This document shows, piece by piece, positions 9,527 through 18,114 of a stretch of DNA of 64,000 nucleotides. The position numbers and the translations under genes were made by a program. A model generated the notes under the pieces. The model was given only the letters and a program-made list of their open reading frames with translations, did no database searches and was not told where the DNA came from. Source of the stretch: Chlorobaculum tepidum TLS (GTDB lineage Bacteria; Bacteroidota; Chlorobiia; Chlorobiales; Chlorobiaceae); assembly GCF_000006985.1 (NCBI RefSeq), contig NC_002932.3:1507550-1571549 (forward strand), read 5' to 3'. Each line of letters begins with the position of its first letter. Within the stretch, counting starts at the first letter, position 1.

Positions 9527-10519
9527 ATGAACGGAAGCGATACGCTCAATCCTGAACTGCAACTGAACATCGACGAAAAGCTGCATCAGTCGGGGATCAG
9601 CCAGTCCAGGCAGAAAATCATCCGGCAGGCCCTTGAAAATGTCAACCGGCCTGGATTCCGTATCGAGCCCTCCGCGATCCTGCCGCTCATGAAGCCTGTC
9701 ACCTGGTTCCCTCCAATGTGGGCCTTCGCCTGCGGCGTGGTCTCGACGGGCGAAAGCGTCACGGACAACATCTCGATCCTGGTCAGAGGCGTGATCCTCG
9801 CCGGACCGCTGATGTGCGCCATGTCGCAGACAATGAACGACTATTTTGACCGCGAGGTCGATGCGATCAACGAACCCGAGCGTCCGATTCCGTCTGGCAA
9901 AATCTCCAAGCAGGCAAGCTGGCTCATCACCTTCGGGCTTATTCTTACCGGTTTTGCGGTTGCCCTGTCGATTCATCCCTATGTGATGGCCATCGCTTTT
10001 GTCGGCGTCCTGATGTCGCATGCCTACTCCGGCCCACCCATCCGGGCCAAGCGCAACGGCTGGTTCGGCAACCTGATTGTCGGCCTGGCTTACGAGGGCG
10101 TGGCCTGGCTTACCGGCAGCTTTGCGATCACGCAGGGCGTGCCGTCGAAGGAGTCCATCGCCCTTGCCATCATCTTCTCGCTCGGCGCGCACGGCATTAT
10201 GACGCTCAACGATTTCAAATCGGTGGTAGGCGACAAAATCCGCAAGGTTGCCTCGATTCCGGTGCAGCTTGGCGAAAAGAACGCGGCTATCCTCGCCTCG
10301 GCAGTCATGGACATTGCCCAGATCGCAGCCATCGCGATCCTTGTCGCCAAAGGCTCCACAATCCCGACCGCCATCGCAGTGACGTTGCTGATTGCCCAGC
10401 TCCCGATGCAGAAAATTCTCATCGACCATCCCGCAGAAAAAGCGGTGTGGTACAACGCTTTCGGCACGCTTCTTTACGTGCTCTCGATGATGGTCTGCGC
10501 GGTCGGCATAAGGCCGTAA
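9527..10519 (+). CDS. bchG: Bacteriochlorophyll synthase (UbiA-type prenyltransferase)
   Basis: The 330-residue membrane enzyme attaches a prenyl tail to (bacterio)chlorophyllide. The Asp-rich prenyl diphosphate motif NDYFDREVDAINEPERPIPS is visible in the first third and the second Asp site is NDFKSVVGDK. Eight to nine hydrophobic helices follow the UbiA plan. The ATG at 9527 replaces a longer TTG-start reading. Green sulfur bacteria carry related paralogues (bchG, bchK and a chlorophyll a synthase); I favour bchG from its ChlG/BchG-like motifs and from recalled gene order beside trpD in Chlorobaculum tepidum, which I could not check. Confidence 0.87.
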   Translation: MNGSDTLNPELQLNIDEKLHQSGISQSRQKIIRQALENVNRPGFRIEPSAILPLMKPVTWFPPMWAFACGVVSTGESVTDNISILVRGVILAGPLMCAMSQTMNDYFDREVDAINEPERPIPSGKISKQASWLITFGLILTGFAVALSIHPYVMAIAFVGVLMSHAYSGPPIRAKRNGWFGNLIVGLAYEGVAWLTGSFAITQGVPSKESIALAIIFSLGAHGIMTLNDFKSVVGDKIRKVASIPVQLGEKNAAILASAVMDIAQIAAIAILVAKGSTIPTAIAVTLLIAQLPMQKILIDHPAEKAVWYNAFGTLLYVLSMMVCAVGIRP

Positions 10520-10661
10520 CCCGTAAGCTCTCGCTATTCATTCAGCTCGGCCTGATCTGACTGATCTGTCCGATTCTTTACCCCGCAGCATAAAAAGCGT
10601 TTCGTTTTCTCCTCATAATTGCTTATACTCCGTATCATTTTTAACGCCAATCGATCCTATC

Positions 10662-10880
10662 ATGTCCAAAGTTTGCGTGCTGACCGGAAAAAGGCCGAAA
10701 TACGGCAATAACGTTTCCCATGCCAATAACCACACCCGCACCCGTTTCGAACCGAACCTGCATACCAAGAGAATCTGGATCGAGGAAGAAAGACGCTGGG
10801 TCAAGGTTCGCCTGACTGCCAAGGCGATGAAGATCATGTCCAAGACCGGCACCGCCGAACTCGCGAAGCTTCTGAAGTAA
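10662..10880 (+). CDS. rpmB: 50S ribosomal protein L28
   Basis: This basic 72-residue protein begins [20 protein letters not shown] and continues with TRTRFEPNL, the classical L28 sequence. It sits on the large ribosomal subunit. The length is typical. It is a single gene here, followed by a strong intrinsic terminator and then rnhA. Confidence 0.97.
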   Translation: MSKVCVLTGKRPKYGNNVSHANNHTRTRFEPNLHTKRIWIEEERRWVKVRLTAKAMKIMSKTGTAELAKLLK

Positions 10881-10915
10881 GCGTCACCAGCAGTGAAAAT
10901 CCCAAATTAATTGAG

Positions 10916-10944
10916 AAGGCTCATCAGCAGGTGAGCCTTTTTTA
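10916..10944 (+). terminator. Rho-independent terminator after rpmB
   Basis: AAGGCTCA and TGAGCCTT form an 8 bp stem with an 8-base loop followed directly by a T-run. Confidence 0.88.
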
Positions 10945-10950
10945 TTATCG

Positions 10951-11391
10951 ATGGAAAAAACGATCACGATCTACACCGACGGCGCGTGCAGCGGCAATCC
11001 GGGCAAGGGCGGCTGGGGTGCGCTGCTCATGTATGGCAGCAGCCGGAAGGAGATTTCAGGGTACGATCCGGCCACGACCAACAACCGCATGGAGCTGATG
11101 GCGGCCATCAAGGGGCTTGAGGCGCTCAAGGAGCCTTGTCGGGTGCAGCTCTATAGCGATTCAGCATATTTGGTCAACGCGATGAACGAAGGGTGGTTGA
11201 AACGCTGGGTAAAAAACGGCTGGAAAACCGCTGCGAAGAAGCCGGTGGAGAACATCGACCTCTGGCAGGAAATCCTGAAGTTGACTACATTACACCGCGT
11301 CACCTTTCACAAAGTCAAGGGCCACAGCGATAACCCGTACAACAGCCGGTGCGACGAGCTGGCCCGGCTTGCCATCAAGGAAAACTCCTAA
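10951..11391 (+). CDS. rnhA: Ribonuclease HI
   Basis: The 146-residue nuclease degrades the RNA strand of RNA-DNA hybrids. Catalytic residues are in place: D10 in IYTDGACSGNPG, E48 in NNRMELMAA, D70 in LYSDSAY and D135 in NSRCDELA, with the basic GWLKRWVKNGWK handle helix between. It starts just after the rpmB terminator with no room for a typical leader, so it may depend on read-through or a promoter inside rpmB. Confidence 0.97.
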   Translation: MEKTITIYTDGACSGNPGKGGWGALLMYGSSRKEISGYDPATTNNRMELMAAIKGLEALKEPCRVQLYSDSAYLVNAMNEGWLKRWVKNGWKTAAKKPVENIDLWQEILKLTTLHRVTFHKVKGHSDNPYNSRCDELARLAIKENS

Positions 11392-11404
11392 CCTGTCCCG
11401 ACCT

Positions 11405-12445
11405 ATGAGCGGCAACGAGTCCATGCCTGCAACGCCTCAAATGCAGGCACCCAAAAAGAAAGGCCCAAAGGTCATCGCCACGCTGTTTGTCATCTTCGTA
11501 ATCATCGCCGCAGCTGGCTGGTTCTGGATCAACTGGGAAAAACCGCGCATCGCGCCCGAGCCGCTCTCGCCGGAACTCACGACGATCATCCAGAATATGC
11601 CAGGCATCTCCGACGCCATGATCTATGTCGGCCTGAAGGATATTCGCGAGAGCAAGTTCTGGAACGAAGTCGTGCCGGATTCGATCAAGAACAGCCCGCT
11701 CCTCAGTCTCGGAAAAAGAACCGACAGCCTGATGAAGGCTGGCAACATCAACCTCACGAACGATCTTGACACGCTGCTCGTCGGATTCCAGCGTTCGGGA
11801 AGAAAACAGCAGAACTATATCGGCATTGCCTGCGGTCCGGTCGCCCGCAAAGCGCAGGCCCCGTTCCTCAAATCAGCAAGTCTGCAAACCGCGGAGGTCG
11901 CCGGCCGGCAGGCGTATGAAATCGACAGCACGCTCTGGGTCAGCCCGATGGGCACGAACCGGCTGGCCATCGCCAGCAGCAGCAACATGCTGGAAAAATT
12001 CTTCAAGCCATCCGGCCATCTGTTCGAGCGCGATTCAACGACAGCTTCGCTGATCCGCAAAACCCCCTACAAATCGCATGTCTGGTTCGCCCTCGCCTCA
12101 CCGCAGTGGACGGCAGGCGCGCTACAAAGTATCACCTCTCAGAATCGCGACGTCAAGTCGGTCGGCAATCTGAACCGTTTGCAGCAGATTTCAATGTCGG
12201 TGAAGTTTGACGATAATGGGCTCAAGGGGCAATCCGAGTGGGTTTACAAGGATCGCCAGGCAGCTTTCTTCGCGTCAACCTTCCTGTGGGGCGCTATCAA
12301 GCTGTCAAGCATCTCCGGCACGAGAACCTCGGAATCGACCAAGGAGCTGCTCAAACACCTCAAGGTGAGCCAGAACCTCGAATCGGTCATCGTCACGGCT
12401 GACCTGCCGGAGACCATTTTCAAGAAAAGCGGCAAAAAGGAGTGA
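11405..12445 (+). CDS. Hypothetical single-pass membrane protein
   Basis: I do not recognise a function. The 346-residue product has a short basic and Pro-rich N-terminus, one membrane helix (about residues 22-41, VIATLFVIFVIIAAAGWFW) and a large domain predicted outside the membrane, rich in beta-like segments. The ATG at 11405 (MSGNESMPATP) is preferred; an upstream ATG at 11369 overlaps rnhA by 23 bases. It follows rnhA closely and converges with tilS, stopping five bases from it. The repeated self-comparison style (GMPGISDAMIYVG, then ASSSNMLEKF) recalls DUF3352-like proteins, but this is weak. Confidence 0.75.
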   Translation: MSGNESMPATPQMQAPKKKGPKVIATLFVIFVIIAAAGWFWINWEKPRIAPEPLSPELTTIIQNMPGISDAMIYVGLKDIRESKFWNEVVPDSIKNSPLLSLGKRTDSLMKAGNINLTNDLDTLLVGFQRSGRKQQNYIGIACGPVARKAQAPFLKSASLQTAEVAGRQAYEIDSTLWVSPMGTNRLAIASSSNMLEKFFKPSGHLFERDSTTASLIRKTPYKSHVWFALASPQWTAGALQSITSQNRDVKSVGNLNRLQQISMSVKFDDNGLKGQSEWVYKDRQAAFFASTFLWGAIKLSSISGTRTSESTKELLKHLKVSQNLESVIVTADLPETIFKKSGKKE

Positions 12446-12450
12446 GCACG

Positions 12451-13506
12451 TTACCGATGATCTGATGGATTACCGGTTTGCCGGAATCGCAGGAATCCGT
12501 CATGCAGAACCACCTCGACGCCCGCGCCAGCCGGAACGCTCCGGCCCGCCTGATTGTCGAGCAGTCCCGCAATTCTGTTCAAGACATTGCTGCCCACCGA
12601 AAGCCCCTGTAACTTCAAGGCCCGCTTCAGAATCTCTTTTCGCTCGAACATCGATAGTTGCCGCATCGTACCGACGTGCAGCTTGCCGCCTGCAAGGTCG
12701 AGGCCTGGATGCGCTTCGAGCAGGCGCGAGATGTGGAGATCGATGAACTCTTCGAGTTCGCCCGCATGTTCTGAAATGCGTTGCAGCGACGGCATGAGCT
12801 TGTGCGCAAAACGCTCCTCGATCACCGGAATCACACGATTGCGGATAAAATTACGGTCGTACTCGATTCCTTCGTTGGTGTGATCATCTCTCCAGACGAC
12901 CCGTTTTTCTTCGAGATATGCTACGATCTCCCGTCGGGTAAAGGGCAAAAGAGGTCTGATGATTGCACCGTGCCGTACCCGAATTCCCCGCAGACCTGAA
13001 ATCCCTGCGCCACGAAAGAGATTGAAAAGCACGGTCTCGGCATTGTCATCGCTGTGGTGCCCGGTGGCGATCCGGGTATAACTGGCCTCGCGGCAAAGCT
13101 CGCCGAAAAAGTCGTAACGCAGCAAGCGGGCCGTCTCTTCAATCGATTTTTTCCAGGCTGATGAGACCGACGCCGTATCGAATCGCCGAACATGAAAGTC
13201 GATGCCAAGCTCGGCGCACGCATCGCGGACGAACGATTCGTCGGCATCACTCGCATCCCCACGCAGCATGAAATTGCAGTGCGCCACGCCGAGGCGGCAA
13301 TGCAGCACCGACGCAACCGACGCAAACAGATGCAGCAGCGCCATCGAGTCCGGGCCGCCGGAAACGGCCAGCAGCACCGCGTCGCCGTTCGCGACAAGCT
13401 TCTGCCGATGCATGTTTTCAAGAAATTTTTTCTCGGTCTTGTTCACTGGATCGTTTGTCGATTTGCTCGATGTGGAATTGGCGCTCGATGCGGCACTCCC
13501 GGCCAT
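12451..13506 (-). CDS. tilS: tRNA(Ile)-lysidine synthase
   Basis: The enzyme modifies the anticodon C34 of tRNA-Ile to lysidine so it reads AUA. The PP-loop SGGPDSMALL is clear, followed by GVAHCNFMLRGDASDADE and ATGHHSDDNAETVLFNLFRG, all TilS hallmarks. The C-terminal part is shorter than in Escherichia coli. The listed start gives 351 residues with a Ser-rich N-terminal stretch of about 20 residues that looks non-conserved, so the true start may be a GTG near 13445 (VNKTEKKFLENMHR). Confidence 0.92.
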   Translation of the reverse strand: MAGSAASSANSTSSKSTNDPVNKTEKKFLENMHRQKLVANGDAVLLAVSGGPDSMALLHLFASVASVLHCRLGVAHCNFMLRGDASDADESFVRDACAELGIDFHVRRFDTASVSSAWKKSIEETARLLRYDFFGELCREASYTRIATGHHSDDNAETVLFNLFRGAGISGLRGIRVRHGAIIRPLLPFTRREIVAYLEEKRVVWRDDHTNEGIEYDRNFIRNRVIPVIEERFAHKLMPSLQRISEHAGELEEFIDLHISRLLEAHPGLDLAGGKLHVGTMRQLSMFERKEILKRALKLQGLSVGSNVLNRIAGLLDNQAGRSVPAGAGVEVVLHDGFLRFRQTGNPSDHR

Positions 13507-13634
13507 CGCAGAGCATCATAATATATACGCTCGGCCGTTTTTGCAATCCCGACAACGGCCTGCCGACCGGGTGCAATGATGGTAAATAAGACAAATTTGG
13601 CTATCATAAAGCCTGAAATCAGGATTATAAGCTC

Positions 13635-14285
13635 ATGCGCATTGCACCATACGGAACCGGCAGCGTCGTCAAAACCGCCATTTTCTGCTTCGTCATTTTC
13701 ATCACAGCTCTTTTTCTACCGCAACCCGGAGGCGTGATTCTTGCCACCGCGGCGCTCGGTTTTCTGCTGTTCACACTTTATTTCTATCGCGATCCCGAAC
13801 GCAAAATTCCTGACGGAAAAGGCCTCGTCATCGCTCCCGCCGACGGAAAAATCGTGCTGAAACAAACGCTCGACCACCCGGTTACCGGGCCGGGTTCGAC
13901 GCTCGTCAGCATCTTCATGTCGCCATTCAACGTCCACGTGAACCGGATTCCCGTCGATGGTCTGGTGCGCGATCTGCGCTACCATGAGGGCAAATTTCTG
14001 ATGGCCTTCGACCATCGCAGCATGACAGACAACGAGCGGATGGAGATCACACTCGACACCGCCGCTGGCCCCCTCTGGTTCTGCCAGGTTTCGGGATTCG
14101 TTGCCCGCAGGATCGTCTGCGATCTTGAAGCTGGCCAGGAGGTGGCCTCCGGCAAACGATTCGGCATGATAAAGCTCGGATCGAGAGTTGACATTGTCCT
14201 CCCCTCCTCGATACAGATCAAGGTTAAGGAGGGGATGAAAACCACCGCAGGCGAAACAATTTTGGGCCAGACCGGAGGTTTTTGA
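13635..14285 (+). CDS. psd: Phosphatidylserine decarboxylase-related protein (short form)
   Basis: This 216-residue protein matches the short bacterial phosphatidylserine decarboxylases that make phosphatidylethanolamine. Two hydrophobic helices (about residues 14-50) are followed by YFYRDPERKIP, APADGKIV, FMSPFNVHVNRIPVDG and the cleavage region KLGSRVDIVLP, where self-processing would create the pyruvoyl group at Ser. The start has AGGA upstream. It stands 147 bases before tatA on the same strand. Confidence 0.93.
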   Translation: MRIAPYGTGSVVKTAIFCFVIFITALFLPQPGGVILATAALGFLLFTLYFYRDPERKIPDGKGLVIAPADGKIVLKQTLDHPVTGPGSTLVSIFMSPFNVHVNRIPVDGLVRDLRYHEGKFLMAFDHRSMTDNERMEITLDTAAGPLWFCQVSGFVARRIVCDLEAGQEVASGKRFGMIKLGSRVDIVLPSSIQIKVKEGMKTTAGETILGQTGGF

Positions 14286-14432
14286 TCGAAAACTTTTTGG
14301 TTTCAAGACCTTCTTTGTTAAGTTTTCATTGCAATCACACACAGTCTACCAGCGCCATGAAACAGTAATCGCTCAATTGCAGCGCAATCGTTTCAAGACG
14401 CATCTATTTGTACACTTTCCGGAGATACATCC

Positions 14433-14636
14433 ATGTTCGGTTTAGGCGGCCAGGAACTCGTTCTCATTTTGCTCATCGTCCTTCTCCTGTTCGGCGCTCA
14501 GAAGCTGCCCGAACTGGCCAAAGGACTCGGCAAGGGTATCAAGGAGTTCAAAAAAGCTCAAAATGAAATAGAAGAAGAGTTTAACAAAGCGACAGACGAT
14601 TCTTCCAGCAAAGAGAAAAAGGAGACCAAGGCCTGA
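14433..14636 (+). CDS. tatA: Twin-arginine translocase subunit TatA/E
   Basis: The 67-residue protein has one N-terminal membrane helix ([20 protein letters not shown]), the [18 protein letters not shown] amphipathic helix and a charged tail, the standard TatA plan. It forms the pore of the pathway exporting folded proteins. A GGAG ribosome site precedes the ATG. No tatB or tatC is adjacent. A hairpin with a T-run lies about 110 bases downstream. Confidence 0.95.
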   Translation: MFGLGGQELVLILLIVLLLFGAQKLPELAKGLGKGIKEFKKAQNEIEEEFNKATDDSSSKEKKETKA

Positions 14637-14746
14637 GGCCTTCCCCTGTTCCCAAGTCAATCCCGCGTTGTCGACGCGATGAATCAGTATGTACAGCAGA
14701 CCGGGACAGATGGATCCAGTAAACGGCCATGCCGATCTATCATAAC

Positions 14747-14788
14747 CGACAGCAAGATGCGCCCCATCCATCTTACTGTCGTCTTTTT
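14747..14788 (+). terminator. Rho-independent terminator downstream of tatA
   Basis: CGACAGCAAGATG pairs with CATCTTACTGTCG (one mismatch in 13), with a nine-base loop and a following TCTTTTT run. It would end a tatA transcript with a 110-base 3' untranslated region. Confidence 0.75.
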
Positions 14789-15085
14789 CCTGCCGGTTGC
14801 TGCGTCTGTGACCAATAACGGAAACCAAGAGCTTTTGCGGAGACCTTCTTGCGACAGCTGGGCCGCATGACGACCGTATCGAAATGAATGCTGTTCGATC
14901 CGTTCTGCAAAGATCCTGCGGCGACCAGCCTGATTTCGCAAAGCCCTACACCCCAAACACGACACCCGTTGATCTAAACGGGATAACCACGTTCTACAAT
15001 TACCTGTGAGCCTCACCCGATGCACGCACTGAAGTGCTGGCCCGGTAACGGCATGCCGTATTTTTCAATCACGCTTTTTTAGCGT

Positions 15086-15093
15086 TATCTTTG
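15086..15093 (+). promoter_or_regulatory. Candidate -7 element TATCTTTG upstream of recN
   Basis: TATCTTTG lies 40 bases before the recN ATG; a TTTT run sits about 20 bases upstream in place of TTTG. Confidence 0.4.
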
Positions 15094-15132
15094 AAGCTGT
15101 CAACCCGCCGAACTTACATAACGCTCCGTCTC

Positions 15133-16839
15133 ATGCTCAAAAGCCTCTACGTCAGAGATTTCGCGCTTATCGACGAACTTTCGGTCAGTTTCGCGCCGGG
15201 CCTAACCATTATCACCGGCGAGACCGGCGCGGGCAAGTCGATTCTGATGGGTGCGCTGAACATGGTGCTCGGCGAGCGGGCAAGCGCGGAGGTGGTGCGA
15301 GCCGGGGCGCGAAAGGCGGTGATCGAGGCGGTTTTCGGCGGCGAGCACTACGAGAACATCGGTGAAATGCTCGACGAGGAGCAGATCGAACGCACACCGG
15401 AGCTGATTCTGCGGCGCGACATTTCCGCGACGGGCCAGTCGCGCTGCTTCATCAACGACACGCCCTGCACGGTTTCGCTACTCAAACGTGCCGGGAAGCA
15501 GCTCGTCGATCTGCACGGCCAGCACGACCACCAGCTCCTCCTGCACACCGAAACCCATGCCGGGATGCTCGACGGCTTCGGTCTTTTGCACGCCGAGACC
15601 GCGCAATACCGGAACACCCTCGAAGAGTATCGCAAGCTGCGCCACGAGCTGCAAAGCCTCAACGAACGAGCCGATATGCTCCGCAAAAAGCGAGACTTCA
15701 TCGACTACCAGTACAGGGAGCTCGACGCGGCAGCTCTCGTCGAAGGCGAGGAGCGCTCGATTGACGAGGAGATCAACCTGCTCGAAAACGCTGAAACGCT
15801 TTTCAACCTCGGCACGGCGTTGGGCGAACACCTCTACGCATCGGAAAGCTCGGCCTACACGACACTCTCTTCGGCGGTGCATCTGCTCGAAAAGCTCAGC
15901 GCAATCGACAAGAGTTTCGAGCCATGGCTTGAAGAGCTGCGCGGCGCGACGGCCACGGTTGAGGAGCTGAACCGCTTCGTCGGAAGCTACATCGACGGCA
16001 TCGACTTCAACGGCGACCGCCTCGAAGCGCTGCGCGAGCGGCAGATACTCTTGCAGCGGCTCGCCAAAAAGCACGGCAAGAGCATCGACGAACTGATCGC
16101 CCTGCGCGACCGCCTCGCCGAAGAGCTGTCGCTCGAAGAGAATCTGGCGGGCGAACTGACGACCATCGAAGCCGAAATCCAGAAGGCGCGGAAAGCGCTC
16201 TCGGCGTCGGCGGAGACGCTCTCGGCGCATCGGCGCGAAGCCGCCGAGCGACTCGAACAGGAGATCATGACAGGCCTCGCAACGCTCGGCATTCCGCACA
16301 GCACCTTCGAGGTGCGCTTCACCCGTGAAGCCTTGCCGGACGGCGACATCGAGATCGACGGCACGCGCTACCGGGCGTTCGACAACGGCTGCGACCGCAT
16401 CGAGTTCATGATTTCAACCAACCTCGGTGAATCGCCGAAGCCGCTAGCCAAGGTGGCCTCCGGCGGCGAAATCTCGCGCGTGATGCTTGCCATGAAAAGC
16501 GCACTCGCCCGCTCGGCAGAACTGCCAATCCTCGTCTTCGACGAAATCGACACCGGCATCAGCGGCAAGGTAGCACAGTCGGTCGGCTTCAGCCTCAAGC
16601 GCCTCTCTCGGATGCACCAGATCATTGCCATCACGCACCTCCCCCAGATTGCCGCAATGAGCGACCTGCATCTGGCTGTCGTCAAACGCATCCAAGCCGA
16701 CCGCACCCTCACCGGCGTCACCCCACTCGATAAGGACGAACACGTACGCGAAGTAGCCCGCCTTTTCAGCGGTACAGAGATCACCGAAACCTCCCTCCAG
16801 CTCGCCGAAGAGCTGATCGAAGCAGGAAGATCGGCGTGA
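15133..16839 (+). CDS. recN: DNA repair protein RecN
   Basis: The 568-residue SMC-like ATPase acts in recombinational repair of double-strand breaks. Walker A is ITGETGAGKSILMGAL near the N-terminus, the ABC signature is VASGGEISRVMLA and Walker B is ILVFDEIDTGISG, with a long coiled coil between them. I start at the ATG at 15133 (MLKSLYVRDFALIDEL), as in other RecN proteins; a TTG 42 bases earlier is less likely. A palindromic hairpin and T-run follow the stop. Confidence 0.96.
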   Translation: MLKSLYVRDFALIDELSVSFAPGLTIITGETGAGKSILMGALNMVLGERASAEVVRAGARKAVIEAVFGGEHYENIGEMLDEEQIERTPELILRRDISATGQSRCFINDTPCTVSLLKRAGKQLVDLHGQHDHQLLLHTETHAGMLDGFGLLHAETAQYRNTLEEYRKLRHELQSLNERADMLRKKRDFIDYQYRELDAAALVEGEERSIDEEINLLENAETLFNLGTALGEHLYASESSAYTTLSSAVHLLEKLSAIDKSFEPWLEELRGATATVEELNRFVGSYIDGIDFNGDRLEALRERQILLQRLAKKHGKSIDELIALRDRLAEELSLEENLAGELTTIEAEIQKARKALSASAETLSAHRREAAERLEQEIMTGLATLGIPHSTFEVRFTREALPDGDIEIDGTRYRAFDNGCDRIEFMISTNLGESPKPLAKVASGGEISRVMLAMKSALARSAELPILVFDEIDTGISGKVAQSVGFSLKRLSRMHQIIAITHLPQIAAMSDLHLAVVKRIQADRTLTGVTPLDKDEHVREVARLFSGTEITETSLQLAEELIEAGRSA

Positions 16840-16861
16840 AACCTGAGAGCCACCTGGGAGC

Positions 16862-16898
16862 GCCGTCCCGAAAGCTTTCGGGATGGCATCTTTTTTTT
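16862..16898 (+). terminator. Terminator after recN with an 18 bp palindrome core
   Basis: TCCCGAAAGCTTTCGGGA is a perfect palindrome flanked by GCCG and TGGC, extending the stem to about 13 bp, and is followed by ATC and eight Ts. Confidence 0.8.
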
Positions 16899-17030
16899 CA
16901 GGATGACACCGCCCCCGTCCCAACAACAGCCGATAGGTGGAATCTGAATGCCCACCCCGCCGCCCTGTCGCGATGCGAATCCGGTTTATCGCGGCTCAGA
17001 AAAAGATCGAGCACCCCTGGAAAAAATCAT

Positions 17031-17060
17031 AAAAAAGGCGGCACAAGCACCGCCTTTTTT
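17031..17060 (-). terminator. Bidirectional terminator between recN and the broken lipoprotein gene
   Basis: AAAAAAGGCGG and CCGCCTTTTTT form an 11 bp stem with an eight-base loop. Runs of T on both strands let it work both ways; it lies 60 bases past the 3' end of the lipoprotein gene. Confidence 0.8.
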
Positions 17061-17121
17061 CCTTTCGCTGTAATGCAAAAACCGGCCATCGCGTTACCGG
17101 CTATGGACTTGCATGGTGACG

Positions 17122-17865
17122 TTACTCTCCTGACCCACCATTTGCGGCTTTCTCCATCTCCTCGGCAACATTGACCTCCTGAACGGTGTGGCGCGCCGGA
17201 ATCGCGAATTTCGACGCCGAACCGACGACGTTTTCCTCGATGCTTGCCGCTTTCGTGGAGATGCTGCCCATTTCACTTTTCAAAACGATATTCTTGTACA
17301 TCACGCCATAAACACGTGCATCGGACTGCTCCTTGCTCATGGCAACCGAGTACTTCTTGCCAGTAACTCCCGCAATCGTCTCCGTCCCCTCCTCGCGGTA
17401 ATCCATGTTTTTCTTCAGCTCATTGACATCCAGGGATTTGGCCATCGCCTGCGCCATCTCCTGAAACTCCCGGAGGTCGCTCTTTGTCGTCACCTTGCTG
17501 GTTTCATCCTTGCCGTTGACGGTTTTCTTGATTTCGTAGGAAATACCGGTATGACCATCAGTGACCTGCATGGTATGCTCATACGTCTTGATTCCCATGA
17601 CATTCGATTCCGTAACCCTTTCCACAGCCTCTTTTCTGCCATAATCGTCAAAATAGAGCGTTTCGGTAGTCGTTCCCATGCCCATGAGCTTCTGCGGCTC
17701 ATAATGCACAATGCCCGATTTGATTTCATAACACTTCGGGAGCTATTCGCCTGAAAGTGAAGAGACCGCCTCGGATACCGGGTTATCCGATTTTGAACAG
17801 CCGGAAATCACGGTCATCACGGAGAGAAGAGCGACACCTGCCGTACGGCTTACAAGGTTTTTCAT
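17122..17865 (-). pseudogene. Lipoprotein gene interrupted by an in-frame TAG
   Basis: From the ATG at 17865 the frame encodes a signal peptide ending in a lipobox-like TVISGCSKS, then about 17 further residues to SSLSGE, where a TAG (17745-17743) stops it. The same frame continues without a break: LPKCYEIKSGIVHYEP and then some 190 residues with YFDDYGRKEA, a DUF4412-like style of secreted protein, ending GGSGE. Without the stop the product would be about 246 residues. A GTG at 17709 could start a cytoplasmic fragment, but that fragment would lack the export signal. CAG to TAG or a similar one-base change, or a sequencing error, would explain it. Function unknown. Confidence 0.7.
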
Positions 17866-18114
17866 GAAAGTAACTTATTATTATATAACGATAAAACGGC
17901 GCGTACGCCTTTCAGCCTTAAAATACGCGCCCCAAATGTAGCGAAAAATTACCCAAAAAAAAGACTGGCAATGACGAGAAAAACTTCATAGACCGTTTCG
18001 GGAAAACCTCAATAAAACGTAAATAAAAAGCACTACTCCGTAGATCAAAAGCGTTTTAGAGCGCCGACTAACGCAGAGCGATCAGGAGGTGCATCAGGTT
18101 TTTGGAGACGCCCT

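Larger units (their letters stand above)
14637..15132. other. Intergenic region of about 0.5 kb between tatA and recN
   Basis: No convincing gene is present. It holds the terminator hairpin at 14747-14788, a small CCCGTT/AACGGG hairpin near 14966-14983 and the candidate recN -7 element at 15086. Short open frames here lack ribosome sites and coding character. I looked for tmRNA, RNase P, SRP and 6S signatures and saw none. Confidence 0.6.

Noticed and set aside
14684..15025. 113-residue minus-strand frame in the tatA-recN gap
   Set aside because: No ribosome site, Arg/Cys-rich composition unlike neighbours, and it spans the tatA terminator hairpin.
17743..17745. General amber suppression as an explanation for the TAG-interrupted genes
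   Set aside because: cutA and the zinc-ribbon gene end in TAG at sensible places, so TAG is a normal stop here.
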